Source of the DNA: a bacterium
Lineage (GTDB): Bacteria > Oederibacteriota > CAKKQC01
DNA length: 64,000 nt
Direction of reading: 5' to 3'
Assembly: GCA_919901855.1 (NCBI GenBank)
Contig: CAKKQC010000027.1
Coordinates: 87,612-151,611, forward strand
The first letter of the stretch is position 1; each line of letters opens with the position of its first letter. Positions 7,749 through 16,154 of this stretch are shown here, one piece after another. Both the position numbers and the translations under genes were made by a program. A model generated the notes under the pieces. The model had not been told where the DNA came from and did not search any database. It saw only the letters and a program-made list of their open reading frames with translations.

Positions 7749-8606
7749 TCATCCGGCCACCTCGGCGTCCTGGATTTCCTTCAGCGTCCGGCCATCGGCG
7801 GCCTTCCATTCGACACGGCCGTTCGACGAACGTCCGAGGACGACCCCAGCGGCCGTAGAAGGAGACGAGAAGAGGTAGTTCTGCGAGAAGACGTACGCAT
7901 CGCCCTCCGGCCTCAAGACGCCATTCTTGATCAGTGCCACACGCAACTCCACTATGTAGGCATGACATGAAGGGACCTCGGACTTGGCTGCGCGGCTCCC
8001 TGATCGCACCTCGAATCCCTGCGGCGTCTCCACACCATCGGCCTCGACTCCGCGCGCCCTGAGGTGCAGCGCCGGCCCAGCCCTTGTCTCCCCCATGGCC
8101 TCGGAAAAGACGCTGACCCCCAGCACAGGGAAACAGAGAAGCATCTCGGACAGAAAGCCCTCCGCGTCCGCCGCATCGGCTTCCGAAAGAGACGGGAGCT
8201 GAGGAGCGTTTCCGTTGTCCAGAACGCAGCGCTTCGCATCCGCCGCCAGCTTCACCAACCGGGCTTCGAGATACTGGACATGGGCTTTGTTCAGATTCTC
8301 GTCCTTGCTCGTGAAGGCAATGCAACTGATCCAGAAGTCCTTCTTCGCCGCATGCTGGTCGAGACGTGGCCGGATCGGATCTCCTTCGCCTACGTAAACC
8401 AGAGGAAGCCCCGACTCTTCCGAGGGGCCGGTCAGGACGTAGACGCCAGTGCGGTCAAACTCCTTGCGTTGTCTCGTCTCTCCGAACAGCGAACGCGGAA
8501 CGACAAGCCCACTGCCATTCCAATTCGACTTCTCGATGGTCCGCAACCCATCCGGATTGCCCCCGGGCAGGAAGATCCTGATCGAATACGGCTGACTACC
8601 AATCAT
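7749..8606 (-). CDS. GIY-YIG nuclease with C-terminal DUF4357
   Basis: A 285-residue protein. The first half has the GIY-YIG fold: GVYVLTG (54-60) and VYVG (70-73) replace the canonical GIY and YIG, followed by DPIRPRLDQHAAKKDFW with the basic catalytic region and E114 as the metal-ligand candidate. The C-terminus (SPSTAAGVVLGRSSNGRVEW, ADGRTLKEIQ) is DUF4357, a small domain often attached to nucleases. ATG 8606 is chosen because GGAGG lies 7 nt upstream; an ATG at 8630 has no such site. It follows hsdS by 48 nt. It probably cuts DNA, and its role in the island may be as an accessory restriction factor (inference). Confidence 0.85.
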   Translation of the reverse strand: MIGSQPYSIRIFLPGGNPDGLRTIEKSNWNGSGLVVPRSLFGETRQRKEFDRTGVYVLTGPSEESGLPLVYVGEGDPIRPRLDQHAAKKDFWISCIAFTSKDENLNKAHVQYLEARLVKLAADAKRCVLDNGNAPQLPSLSEADAADAEGFLSEMLLCFPVLGVSVFSEAMGETRAGPALHLRARGVEADGVETPQGFEVRSGSRAAKSEVPSCHAYIVELRVALIKNGVLRPEGDAYVFSQNYLFSSPSTAAGVVLGRSSNGRVEWKAADGRTLKEIQDAEVAG

Positions 8607-8654
8607 GTGGTCGCCTCCTGGATGACCCATCCCATGCCAGCTTCTCCCACTAGG

Positions 8655-10244
8655 CTACTCCACTCTGAACCGGTGGGGGTCGATACTGACCGGACCATCG
8701 ACGCGGATTTCACCGGACAGAAGTCGAGGTAGGAGCGCGTCCCGCAGGGCGGCAAGGGTGCGACGTCCCGAGTCCCCCCGATCCACTCGCTCAGAGATTC
8801 CTGTTGCGTACTTGTCGAACTCCTCCAAGATCGGCGGTGGCGGAACAACTTGTTTGCTCATATACGCGAGCTTCCTGTTCAGGCCCGACACAGCAGAATC
8901 AGCGCCGAGCGACGCGAGATCGAGTATTTCGAGAGCGTGAAACAGGAATTGCATACTGCTACAAATCCCCGAAGGTACGACGAAGAAGGCCGTGTCAATG
9001 GCGAAGAAGTCCTTGGGAGCCCAAGTGACAGTGCCCGGATTCCCCTTTCGGCCGACCACAATCCCCGGACCACTGGCAAGCCGTTGGTTGTGCCATCCTA
9101 TCTGGCCGTTCGAGCCATAGACCGGGACGTTGCCTTCCCGACGATCTCCCGCCTTCAGGGCTCTACCGTAGGCCAGTTCAAACACCTCTCCAAGCTCCTT
9201 CACCTCCCAGCCCGCAGGAATTAGTCCCAGTTCGGAGTCCTCGAAGGCACCGGGAAAGAGGTCAACGATCTCCGTGGGCAGGCAGGGATCGCGGCCCTCG
9301 GACTTGGCGCGGACGGGGTCAAAGTCAACGAACCAGGACTTGAAGAGGGCGCGGGCCATGGACTCGAGAGTCTCGTTCATCCGCCGGTTGAGCTCGATTT
9401 TGTCGTCAAGGGCGCCTAGGACATGCGCGATGGCGCGTTGCTCGGGTTCGGGCGGTAGGAGCACACTTAGAGACTTCAGCTCATCGGTGTTCAGACGTCC
9501 CGTGCCGTGTCCCGCGGAGTCCACGAGGCCGAGCAGACGATCCTTGTTGCCCAAGAGGACATAGGGAAGGAAGTCGCTTCTAAGGTCGGGTTTGGGGCAG
9601 ACGGCCTTCACGTCCTGGTTAAAAGCCATCGGGCGTTTGACGATACAGATGGGGACGTCATTGTGGAGCGTCATGCCTCTGACCAGGAGCATCACACTGC
9701 CGGCAGGCGTGAGTCTCGTGCCATTGGCCACGCCCAATTCCGTCACATGATCTTCCGTATCGTCGAGACGGAAGCGTTTCATGTCCTTCGCCGAAACCCA
9801 AGGAATCGATCCTCCCCAATACCGCGGATCGCCTTTGGCTGGCGTGCCACCGGAGAAGAAGTTAGCCACCGAGCCAAGGGATACCTCGCGCCACCCAACT
9901 GTCTTCCTTCGGTCATTCCCTTTACATACCTGAATCACCTCATACCCCTTCTCGATCACCTTCCTGAAGGAGTCAGAAATCCCGTGCCAGTCCAGGACGT
10001 CCACACGGATGGGAAGGTCGGAATCCGAAAAAGCCTCTTTGATCCGCGCGAGCAACTGCCAGTCGAGTTTCTCCTTGCCGACAATCGCCAGGTCGAGGTC
10101 GGAATGATCCTTGGCCGTCCATGTGGCGCGGGAACCGAAGGCCCGAACCTCGCGGTCGGGGACATGCTCATGGAGGATGTCGAGAACTATCTTGAGATGA
10201 TCGGGCCGGAGGTCAATCAACTGCTCGTTCCCGTATCTTCTCAA
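8655..10244 (-). CDS. hsdS: Minimal nucleotidyltransferase (MNT) fused to type I R-M specificity subunit HsdS
   Basis: A 529-residue single frame. Residues ~1-107 are an MNT domain with GSRA at 37-40, the acidic pair D49/D51 in HSDLDLAIVG and a third acidic residue D82 in IRVDVLDW, the full polymerase-beta-type triad. After a short linker (VCKGNDRRKTVGW) HsdS begins. TRD1 starts REVSLGSVANFFSGGTP, the central conserved helix is PPEPEQRAIAHVLGALDDKI...FKSWFVDFDPV, TRD2 starts GWEVKELGEVFELAYGRAL, and a second conserved helix ends the protein (ALRDALLPRLLSGEIRV). It overlaps the HEPN gene upstream by 32 nt. HsdS directs HsdM and HsdR to a bipartite site; MNTs of HEPN/MNT pairs AMPylate or otherwise neutralise HEPN toxins. 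The fusion would tether the antitoxin to the methylase complex (inference). Confidence 0.9.
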   Translation of the reverse strand: MRRYGNEQLIDLRPDHLKIVLDILHEHVPDREVRAFGSRATWTAKDHSDLDLAIVGKEKLDWQLLARIKEAFSDSDLPIRVDVLDWHGISDSFRKVIEKGYEVIQVCKGNDRRKTVGWREVSLGSVANFFSGGTPAKGDPRYWGGSIPWVSAKDMKRFRLDDTEDHVTELGVANGTRLTPAGSVMLLVRGMTLHNDVPICIVKRPMAFNQDVKAVCPKPDLRSDFLPYVLLGNKDRLLGLVDSAGHGTGRLNTDELKSLSVLLPPEPEQRAIAHVLGALDDKIELNRRMNETLESMARALFKSWFVDFDPVRAKSEGRDPCLPTEIVDLFPGAFEDSELGLIPAGWEVKELGEVFELAYGRALKAGDRREGNVPVYGSNGQIGWHNQRLASGPGIVVGRKGNPGTVTWAPKDFFAIDTAFFVVPSGICSSMQFLFHALEILDLASLGADSAVSGLNRKLAYMSKQVVPPPPILEEFDKYATGISERVDRGDSGRRTLAALRDALLPRLLSGEIRVDGPVSIDPHRFRVE

Positions 10245-10629
10245 GCAGATACTTCACGTCCGGCAGGAACCGCCGCGCCACCGCCAGCACTTCCTCCGCG
10301 ACCACCTCGTCGTAGGTATGCGATGTGATGTTGCGTTTCTTCAGGTACTCGAGCCACGGCTCGGCATCCCGGACCATGCCCTGCTCGAAGCCGAGACGGA
10401 AGAGATCCTTGCTCGCGATATCATCGGAGTCTTCCAGACCGTACATCTCCAAATAGCGCCTGAGGAACTTGCGGGCCAGCTCGAACGTGTACTCGAATCG
10501 CTGGATGACCGCGTCGCGGAGGAACTTCCTCTCCTTGGCCTCCACCCCCAACGCCGAGGCGTCGTACGCCAGGAGCACTTCCTCGAACGAACGCGCCGCC
10601 TTTTCGAAGCTGGTCAGGTCCAATGCCAC
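10213..10629 (-). CDS. HEPN-domain protein (HI0074-type, toxin of HEPN/MNT pair)
   Basis: A 138-residue all-helical protein of the nucleotidyltransferase substrate-binding/HI0074 family. It carries the HEPN ribonuclease-type motif R99-N100-x3-H104 (KKRNITSHTYDE). The start is GTG 10629, preceded by GAGGAGG. The gene lies between hsdM and the MNT-hsdS fusion and overlaps the latter by 32 nt, the usual HEPN-then-MNT order. HEPN proteins of this type are RNA-cleaving or ribosome-inhibiting toxins held in check by their MNT partner. An abortive-infection function tied to the state of the R-M system is plausible but not shown. Confidence 0.88.
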   Translation of the reverse strand: MALDLTSFEKAARSFEEVLLAYDASALGVEAKERKFLRDAVIQRFEYTFELARKFLRRYLEMYGLEDSDDIASKDLFRLGFEQGMVRDAEPWLEYLKKRNITSHTYDEVVAEEVLAVARRFLPDVKYLLEKIRERAVD

Positions 10630-10652
10630 GTTGACGCTACCTCCTCATGAGT

Positions 10653-12218
10653 TCATATCTCGTAGCCAAGCCCCTTCAGGTTCTGCTTGATCGTCTTGTC
10701 CAGCCGCTCGCCTTCCGCCATCTGATCCTTGAGCGCCCCGGTCAGCCGCTTCATCTTCTCATCGAACGGCTCGCCGTCGTCGCGGGCCTCTTCGGCGCCC
10801 ACATACCGGCCGGGAGTCAGGACGTGACCGTGGGCGCGGATCTCGGTCAGCGTCACCGACTTGCAGAATCCGGCCACGTCCGCGTACTTGCACTTGCCGT
10901 CCTTGTCGCCACGCCAGGCGTGATACGTCCCTGCGATCCTGGCAACATCCACGTCTGTCAGGTCGCGGTGGACGCGGTCCGCCATGGTCCCGAGCTTACG
11001 GGCGTCGATGAACAGGACTTCCCCGGCGCGGTCGCGGAACCGCCGATCCTTCTTCTCCCGCGCGAGGAACCACAGAGAGACGGGGATCTGGGTGGAGTAG
11101 AAGAGCTGACCCGGCATGGCCACCATGCAGTCCACGAGGTCCGCCTCGACGAGGTTCTTGCGGATCTCGCCCTCGTTGCTAGCCGTGCTGGACATACTGC
11201 CGTTGGCCAGTACGAACCCGGCCAAGCCGGTGGGACCCAGGTGGTGGATGAAGTGCTGGACCCAGGCGAAGTTGGCGCTCCCGGCGGGGGGGACGCCGAA
11301 CTTCCACCGCTTGTCCTCGCGAAGCCGCTCTCCGCCCCAGTCGCTGGAGTTGAACGGAGGATTGGCGAGGACGTAGTTGGCGCGAAGGTCCGGGTGCAGG
11401 TCGCGGTGGAAGCTGTCGGCGGGCTCGGGTCCGAGATTCGCGTCGATTCCGCGGATGGCCAGGTTCATCTTGGCGAGCTTCCACGTCGTCGGGTTCGACT
11501 CCTGCCCATAGACGCTGATGTCGCCGACTTTGCCGCCGTGCTCCTGGATGAACCGCTCGCTCTGGACGAACATCCCGCCCGAGCCGCAACACGGATCGTA
11601 GACCCGGCCCGAATACGGGGCCAGCATTTCCACGAGCACGCGGACGACGCACCGAGGGGTGTAGAACTGGCCGCCCTTCTTGCCCTCGGCGCTCGCGAAC
11701 TCGGAGAGGAAGTACTCATAGACACGGCCGAGAACGTCCGTGGACCGGCTGGCCCGATCCCCGAGCGTAATCGTGCCGATGAGGTCCATGAGCTCGCCGA
11801 GACGCTGTTTGTCGAGCGAAGGGCGGCCGTAGTCGCGGGGAAGCACGCCCTTGAGCGTATCCTTGTTCGCGCGCTCGATCGCGGCCATGGCGTCGTCGAT
11901 CAGTCTGCCGATCGAGGGCTGTTTGGCGTTCGCGAGAAGGTGCGGCCAGCGGGCTTCCTTGGGCACCCAGAAGACGTTAGCCATCCGGTACTCGTCCGGC
12001 TCTTCCGAATCGGCGCCCTTCTTCTTGTCGACGACCAACTGCTGGCGGCGCTCCTCGAAGGCATCGGAGACGTACTTGAGGAAGATGAGCCCGAGCACGA
12101 CGTGCTTGTACTCAGCCGCGTCCATGTTGTTCCGGAGCTTGTCCGCCGCCAACCACAGCTTGGCCTCGAAGCCAAGATTGGCCCCGGTCCTCTGCGCGGA
12201 TGCGGCCTTCTTCGCCAT
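10653..12218 (-). CDS. hsdM: Type I restriction-modification DNA methyltransferase HsdM
   Basis: A 521-residue N6-adenine methyltransferase subunit. The N-terminal HsdM_N helical region includes [20 protein letters not shown]. It has the SAM-binding motif [11 protein letters not shown] (208-217) and catalytic motif IV NPPF (286-289). The length is normal. It is the first gene of the island operon. The start ATG 12218 is preceded by GAGGTA and, immediately upstream of that, by a TAGACT box. With HsdS it methylates and recognises the target site. It is intact, so modification could continue although HsdR is broken. Confidence 0.95.
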   Translation of the reverse strand: MAKKAASAQRTGANLGFEAKLWLAADKLRNNMDAAEYKHVVLGLIFLKYVSDAFEERRQQLVVDKKKGADSEEPDEYRMANVFWVPKEARWPHLLANAKQPSIGRLIDDAMAAIERANKDTLKGVLPRDYGRPSLDKQRLGELMDLIGTITLGDRASRSTDVLGRVYEYFLSEFASAEGKKGGQFYTPRCVVRVLVEMLAPYSGRVYDPCCGSGGMFVQSERFIQEHGGKVGDISVYGQESNPTTWKLAKMNLAIRGIDANLGPEPADSFHRDLHPDLRANYVLANPPFNSSDWGGERLREDKRWKFGVPPAGSANFAWVQHFIHHLGPTGLAGFVLANGSMSSTASNEGEIRKNLVEADLVDCMVAMPGQLFYSTQIPVSLWFLAREKKDRRFRDRAGEVLFIDARKLGTMADRVHRDLTDVDVARIAGTYHAWRGDKDGKCKYADVAGFCKSVTLTEIRAHGHVLTPGRYVGAEEARDDGEPFDEKMKRLTGALKDQMAEGERLDKTIKQNLKGLGYEI

Positions 12219-12224
12219 TACCTC

Positions 12225-12230
12225 AGTCTA
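12225..12230 (-). promoter_or_regulatory. Candidate -10 box of hsdM operon
   Basis: TAGACT on the minus strand lies 6 nt before the hsdM ATG (TAGACT-GAGGTA-ATG). The spacing implies transcription starting at or next to the start codon, as at several other genes in this window. GAGGTA alternatively serves as a Shine-Dalgarno from an upstream transcript. Confidence 0.4.
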
Positions 12231-12266
12231 GCAAGTCGGCCGCCCGGGACCAGCGGGTCACGCCCG

Positions 12267-13679
12267 TCAACCCGCCAGGGGCAGTTGCGCCTTCCCGTGC
12301 TCGTCCTCGATCCCAGCCTTGTCCGGGAACTGGATGATCAGCCGGATGCCCGCCTTCTGCGCCTGGGTGAGCGCGTTGCGCGCGTCCCGGGCGATCACGC
12401 GGGCGAACGGGATATTGATGCCCGACGTGTACCGCCGGAGGAGGTCGGGCGCGGCGGCGAAGACGCCGTCCGAGATGACGTCGAGGTTCGTCTTCTTGCC
12501 CCCGTCCGTGGCCGCCATCCACAGGTTCCGGCACTGCTCGTAGTCGGTGCCGTCCCAGAACTGGAGCTCGGCCGCGCTCACGTAGATCGCGTGCCGGTTG
12601 TTGGCGGGCTGGGGCTGGGGCAGCGGCAGGACCTTGCCGAGCTCGCCCTCGAGGAGGCGGCCCGCCTCCTCGGTCAGCGGTTGCTGGATCGAGAGCATGC
12701 CGCCGAGCCGGTAGACGTCGAGCCCCCACTTGACCAGGTCCTTCTCCGCCCCCTCCTCCGGTCCCGCCTTCGCCGCGCCGCCGGGCGTCGCCTCGACCCC
12801 CCAGCTCGCGCCGTTGACCTCGCACGCGGTCCGGATAAGGGCGAGCACGAACGGATCGGCGGCCTCCTCGGCCATGACGAGGTCCGCGTGCCGACTGTAC
12901 CGGCCCAGGTCGAAAGCGAGCCGGTAGAGGTTGGTCCCCCACTTCTCCGTGGGCGTCCGGTACGCGTAACAAGCCCCGGGGAACCCGTCGTGCACGGCCT
13001 TACGCAGCGCGCCGACCCACGACGCGAGCGTCGAGTACCGGAACAGGTGGAAGTCGGCCTGCGAAGACTTGCGCACGCCCTCGCCCGCCTCAACCTTGTT
13101 CCAGTCCGGGAACGTCGAGTCCCAGGCCTCGTTCAGCGCCCGGATGTCCACGTACTTGTTCCGCAGCCACGTGCGGTAGGCCTCGAGGCACTTGGGGCTA
13201 TGGTCGAGGACGCCCCCGCCGGGCTGGTGCTCGAGGTCCTCCTTCAGGTGCTGGCTCAGGTCCTCGTACCACGACACCGTGTCCTTGAAGTGCGCGGCCG
13301 TGGCCGTGAAGAACGCGGCGACCCAGTCGCAGACCTGCTTGGCGTTCAACGTGAGCAGGGGCCGGCCGGACCGCCGCGACATGACCGGCGTGCCCTTGGG
13401 GTTCCGCATCCCGAACTCCTTCGTGTCGACCCAGCCCGGCGCAACGGAGTGGTCGAGCCCGAGCGCGACGTCGAGATGCTTCGCGCGCGCGAGCCGGACC
13501 GCCCACTCGACGGAGGAGACGTCGACCGGGCCGGGGCCCTTGGGGCACGCCCGGTCCCACCGGAGGTCGAACCGGACGCCCGTGTAGCCCTTGGCGGAGA
13601 CCCCGTCGAGGAGCGGGCTGAGCGTCTGGGGCACCCACAGATTGGGCCCGAGGTTGAAACAAGCCCACAGGGGTCTCAT
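12267..13679 (-). CDS. GH42-like glycoside hydrolase (beta-galactosidase type TIM barrel)
   Basis: A 470-residue soluble protein beginning MRPLWACFNLGPNLW, with no signal peptide. It has TIM-barrel-like strands (GYTGVRFDLRWD, HLDVALGLDHS, DLVMAEEAADPF, IRLIIQFP) and the AYRTWLRNKYVDIRALNEAW signature seen in GH42 enzymes after the acid/base region. The acid/base glutamate could be in VSWYEDLSQ, but the canonical NE pair is not obvious, so activity on beta-galactosides is uncertain. It is divergent from the 70-aa gene and the acetylesterase across 48 bp, suggesting a carbohydrate-degradation role shared with the esterase. Confidence 0.7.
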   Translation of the reverse strand: MRPLWACFNLGPNLWVPQTLSPLLDGVSAKGYTGVRFDLRWDRACPKGPGPVDVSSVEWAVRLARAKHLDVALGLDHSVAPGWVDTKEFGMRNPKGTPVMSRRSGRPLLTLNAKQVCDWVAAFFTATAAHFKDTVSWYEDLSQHLKEDLEHQPGGGVLDHSPKCLEAYRTWLRNKYVDIRALNEAWDSTFPDWNKVEAGEGVRKSSQADFHLFRYSTLASWVGALRKAVHDGFPGACYAYRTPTEKWGTNLYRLAFDLGRYSRHADLVMAEEAADPFVLALIRTACEVNGASWGVEATPGGAAKAGPEEGAEKDLVKWGLDVYRLGGMLSIQQPLTEEAGRLLEGELGKVLPLPQPQPANNRHAIYVSAAELQFWDGTDYEQCRNLWMAATDGGKKTNLDVISDGVFAAAPDLLRRYTSGINIPFARVIARDARNALTQAQKAGIRLIIQFPDKAGIEDEHGKAQLPLAG

Positions 13680-13688
13680 ACGGAAACC

Positions 13689-13694
13689 ATTGTA
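13689..13694 (-). promoter_or_regulatory. -10 box, leaderless-type promoter of the GH42-like gene
   Basis: TACAAT on the minus strand, 9 nt before ATG 13679, with no Shine-Dalgarno in between. The spacing puts the transcription start within 2-3 nt of the start codon. Confidence 0.5.
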
Positions 13695-13713
13695 GCGCCC
13701 GCCGCCCCGCGGC

Positions 13714-13719
13714 TATACT
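13714..13719 (+). promoter_or_regulatory. -10 box, leaderless-type promoter of the 70-aa gene and acetylesterase
   Basis: TATACT on the plus strand, 8 nt before ATG 13728, with TTGTAG about 18 nt upstream as a weak -35. No Shine-Dalgarno fits in the 8-nt gap. It lies back to back with the opposite TACAAT box in the same 48-bp intergenic space. Confidence 0.5.
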
Positions 13720-13727
13720 GGGCCATC

Positions 13728-13940
13728 ATGGATTTCAGCTTCGACGATGACCGGGGCGTAACCATCGCCATCCGCAAGGTGACGAACGGGTACGTGCTCA
13801 AGATGTACCGCCCCGCCAAGCCGTACCAGAACCACGAGCAGATCGAGGTCCACGAGATGGTCTTCATGGGTCTCGAGCCCTGCCTCGAGTTCGCGCGCAA
13901 GTTCCTCCAGAACCCCTGGGAAACCGAGGTCGGACGCTGA
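13728..13940 (+). CDS. Small conserved-looking hypothetical protein (70 aa)
   Basis: Starts MDFSFDDDRGVTIAIRKV and ends PWETEVGR. ATG 13728 sits right behind a TATACT box. The frame is open far upstream on the opposite side of the hydrolase gene, but that extension is antisense to hsdM and the hydrolase and is not coding. The protein is soluble and mixed alpha/beta, with EVHEMVFMGLEPCLEFARKFL as an amphipathic helix. I recognise no family. The acetylesterase gene starts 1 nt after its stop, so the two are co-transcribed. Confidence 0.7.
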   Translation: MDFSFDDDRGVTIAIRKVTNGYVLKMYRPAKPYQNHEQIEVHEMVFMGLEPCLEFARKFLQNPWETEVGR

Positions 13941-13941
13941 A

Positions 13942-15333
13942 ATGAAGATCACGCGGGGGCTCGCGCCCTGCCAGGTGCTCCAGCGCGACGCCCACGGCCG
14001 CGCGGCGGCCGAATTCGGGGGTACTGCTTCAGCCGAGGGCGAGGTCTGGGTCCGCGTCCGCCACGGCGCCGAGGACCTCGAGGGCCACGGCTGGAGGAAG
14101 GCCGGGCTCGCGCACGACGGCGCGTGGGAGGCGAAAGTCGCGAGCCTGCCCGCCGGCGGACCGTACCGCCTCGAAGCCGAGATTCGGCACGAGGGCCACA
14201 AGCTGGCCGGCCTCCACGTGCCCGACCTCCTCGTCGGCGATCTCTGGGTCCTCGCGGGCCAATCCAATATGGAGGGAGTCGGCGTCCTCCGCGACGTCGA
14301 GGCGCCCCACCCGCTCGTGCGCAACTTCGAGATGAGCGGTGTCTGGAAGCGCGCGGAGGAGCCCCTGCACTGGCTGCCGGAATCCCCCGACCCCGTCCAC
14401 TGGTGGGGCATGTCAGAGGCCCAGCGCAACGAGTTCATCCCGACCTACCGCAAGGACCGCGACCGCGGGGCCGGGCTGGGCCTCCCGTTCGCGAAGCACC
14501 TGGCCGAGGCGACCGGCGTCCCCATTGGCCTCCTCCCCGTCGCGCACGGCGGGACGAACATGGACCAGTGGGACCCCGCGAAGCGCGACATGGCAGGAAA
14601 CTCGCTCTACGGCTCCATGCTCCGCCACGTCAAGGCGGCGGGGGGCCGGGTCGCGGGCATCCTCTGGTACCAGGGCGAGTCCGAGGGGTTCGAGCAGGAG
14701 CCCTCGCCGTTCCTCGACCGGTCCCTCGCCTTCGTGAACGCCGTCCGGCACGACTTCGACGCGCCCGAACTCCCGTTCCTGTACGTCCAGATCGGCCGGG
14801 TCGTGATGCCCGAGGTGCCGGCGCGCCGCTGGACCGAGATCCGCGAGCTCCAGCGGCTCGCCCTCGATAAGCTCGCCCACTCCGCGATGGTCACCGCCGT
14901 GGACTTGCCGCTCGACGACGCGATCCACATGTCCACGCCCGCCCACAAGGTCCTGGGGATGAGGCTGGCGAAGCAGGCCCTGCGGCTCATGGGCCGGGAC
15001 AAGAAGATGAAGCCCGGCCCGGCGTTCAAGCGCGCGGACACCGAGGGCGAGAAGCGCGACCGGGTCCGGATCTGGTTCGAGGGGTTCAACGGCGACCTGC
15101 TCCCCGAGCGGCTCGTCCGCGGATTCTCGGTCCGGGACGCCGCGGGTGCGGACCTGGGTCTCCTGTTCGACGCGATGCCCGATCCCCGCGAGCCGGGGTC
15201 GGTCCTGCTGATGCTGCGCGCGGCGGTCCCCGAAGGCTCGTCGCTGTTCTACGGCTTCGGCACGGACCCGGTCTGCACCCTCACGGACTCCGAAGGCTTC
15301 GCGGCCTCCGCCTTCGGTCCGGTCAGACTGTAG
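13942..15333 (+). CDS. SASA-family carbohydrate esterase (sialate O-acetylesterase-like)
   Basis: A 463-residue protein. After an N-terminal beta-sandwich (~1-98) comes the SGNH-type block I LAGQSNMEGVG with nucleophile S108, then GILWYQGESEG (block with Q-G-E) and the Asp-His element VDLPLDDAIHMS near 325-335. A C-terminal beta domain (~350-463) completes the layout of SASA/DUF303 esterases, which remove acetyl groups from sugars or glycans. No signal peptide is present, so it may act in the cytoplasm. It is co-transcribed with the 70-aa gene and divergent from a GH42-like hydrolase, consistent with breakdown of an acetylated glycan. Confidence 0.85.
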   Translation: MKITRGLAPCQVLQRDAHGRAAAEFGGTASAEGEVWVRVRHGAEDLEGHGWRKAGLAHDGAWEAKVASLPAGGPYRLEAEIRHEGHKLAGLHVPDLLVGDLWVLAGQSNMEGVGVLRDVEAPHPLVRNFEMSGVWKRAEEPLHWLPESPDPVHWWGMSEAQRNEFIPTYRKDRDRGAGLGLPFAKHLAEATGVPIGLLPVAHGGTNMDQWDPAKRDMAGNSLYGSMLRHVKAAGGRVAGILWYQGESEGFEQEPSPFLDRSLAFVNAVRHDFDAPELPFLYVQIGRVVMPEVPARRWTEIRELQRLALDKLAHSAMVTAVDLPLDDAIHMSTPAHKVLGMRLAKQALRLMGRDKKMKPGPAFKRADTEGEKRDRVRIWFEGFNGDLLPERLVRGFSVRDAAGADLGLLFDAMPDPREPGSVLLMLRAAVPEGSSLFYGFGTDPVCTLTDSEGFAASAFGPVRL

Positions 15334-15360
15334 CCCTTCGACTCGAGGACTCGCTCAGGG
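15334..15360 (+). repeat. Short dispersed repeat, copy A
   Basis: CCCTTCGACTCG followed by GACTCGCTCAGGG with 2 nt between, directly after the esterase stop. The same two half-elements recur at 16155-16201 on the other side of the FecR-domain gene. The outer CCCT and AGGG can pair. Confidence 0.6.
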
Positions 15361-15382
15361 CTGACGCCGCAACCGGCGTCAG
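15361..15382. terminator. Bidirectional hairpin terminator between convergent genes
   Basis: A perfect 9-bp stem with a 4-nt loop (CTGACGCCG-CAAC-CGGCGTCAG) lies between the convergent esterase and FecR-domain genes, including the stop codon of the latter. There is no T-tract on either side, so termination may need Rho. Confidence 0.5.
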
Positions 15383-16131
15383 GGGAAGCCGAAGCCGCCG
15401 CCGCCGGGAAGACCCGGCAGCCCGGGAGGCGTGGGACTCGAAGGGGATTTCGTCCCCGGGGTCTTCCCCCAGTCGTCGAACGGATTCGGGAACCCGGGCG
15501 GGATCGGGACCGGCGAGGGGAACGGCTTGCCGGGCATGATGCTCATCATCTTGCCCGCGGCAAGCTGGAGCCCGACGTTCCCGAGGATCGCGGAGAGGAA
15601 GATCTTCTCGACCTGGTCGAGGTCCTTCTCGTCCTTGATCTCGGCGACGTTCACCTTCCCGTCGTCCACGAGCACCTGCACGAGACCGTCCGGTAGTTTC
15701 ACGACGTCCCAGCCCGTGCCCTTGACGGCCGTGACCGTCGTCGAGGCATAGACGCCGAAGTCGGTCTCGCCGCGCATCCGGTCCACCTTCGCGCGGACCC
15801 GGCCCGAAATGAGCTTGACCAGCCAGCGCATGGCGCCCTTCTTCGGCATCCGCGCGATCACGATGCTCGAATCGCCGGCCAGACTAAGAATCCGTCCGTC
15901 GCCGAAGTTGATCCGGCACTTGGCGTCCTTGAGCGTGAAGACCCGGGCGCCCTCCACTAGCGTCGCGCCGGCCTCGGCCGGCCGGATGGCGGCTCCTTCC
16001 GCATCCTGAACGCGGACCAGCCGCGTCACCGTGTCGATCGTCGCTAGAAAGACCCTTCCGTCGGTGCCGGCCAGGGAGACGCCGGGGTACGCGAACGTGA
16101 CCAGCGAAAGCAACAGCCACCGGAATGTCAT
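15379..16131 (-). CDS. Secreted FecR-domain protein
   Basis: Start ATG 16131 gives a clear signal peptide (MTFRWLLLSLVTFAYPGVSLAG); the open frame upstream is Arg/Pro-rich and unlikely to be coding. The mature 250-residue protein has a FecR-like beta region: RINFGDGRILSLAGDSSIVI, then LVKLISGRVRAKVDR and TVTAVKGTGWDVVKLPDG, VQVLVDDGKVNVAE. These repeated SGxVx/ VxGTxW/ VxxGxV elements are the FecR domain core. The C-terminal ~60 residues are Pro/Gly-rich. There is no anti-sigma membrane helix or adjacent sigma factor, so it is probably a structural or ligand-binding periplasmic protein rather than a regulator. It lies 101 nt after tonB. Confidence 0.78.
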   Translation of the reverse strand: MTFRWLLLSLVTFAYPGVSLAGTDGRVFLATIDTVTRLVRVQDAEGAAIRPAEAGATLVEGARVFTLKDAKCRINFGDGRILSLAGDSSIVIARMPKKGAMRWLVKLISGRVRAKVDRMRGETDFGVYASTTVTAVKGTGWDVVKLPDGLVQVLVDDGKVNVAEIKDEKDLDQVEKIFLSAILGNVGLQLAAGKMMSIMPGKPFPSPVPIPPGFPNPFDDWGKTPGTKSPSSPTPPGLPGLPGGGGFGFP

Positions 16132-16154
16132 CTGCCCGATCCTAGCATGCCCTA

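Noticed and set aside
10647..13940. Very long plus-strand frame over hsdM and the GH42-like gene.
   Set aside because: Only its last 70 codons (from 13728) look coding; the rest is antisense to two well-supported genes.
15379..16131. FecR-type anti-sigma regulator of an ECF sigma factor.
   Set aside because: No membrane anchor between cytoplasmic and periplasmic parts, an export signal instead, and no sigma gene nearby.
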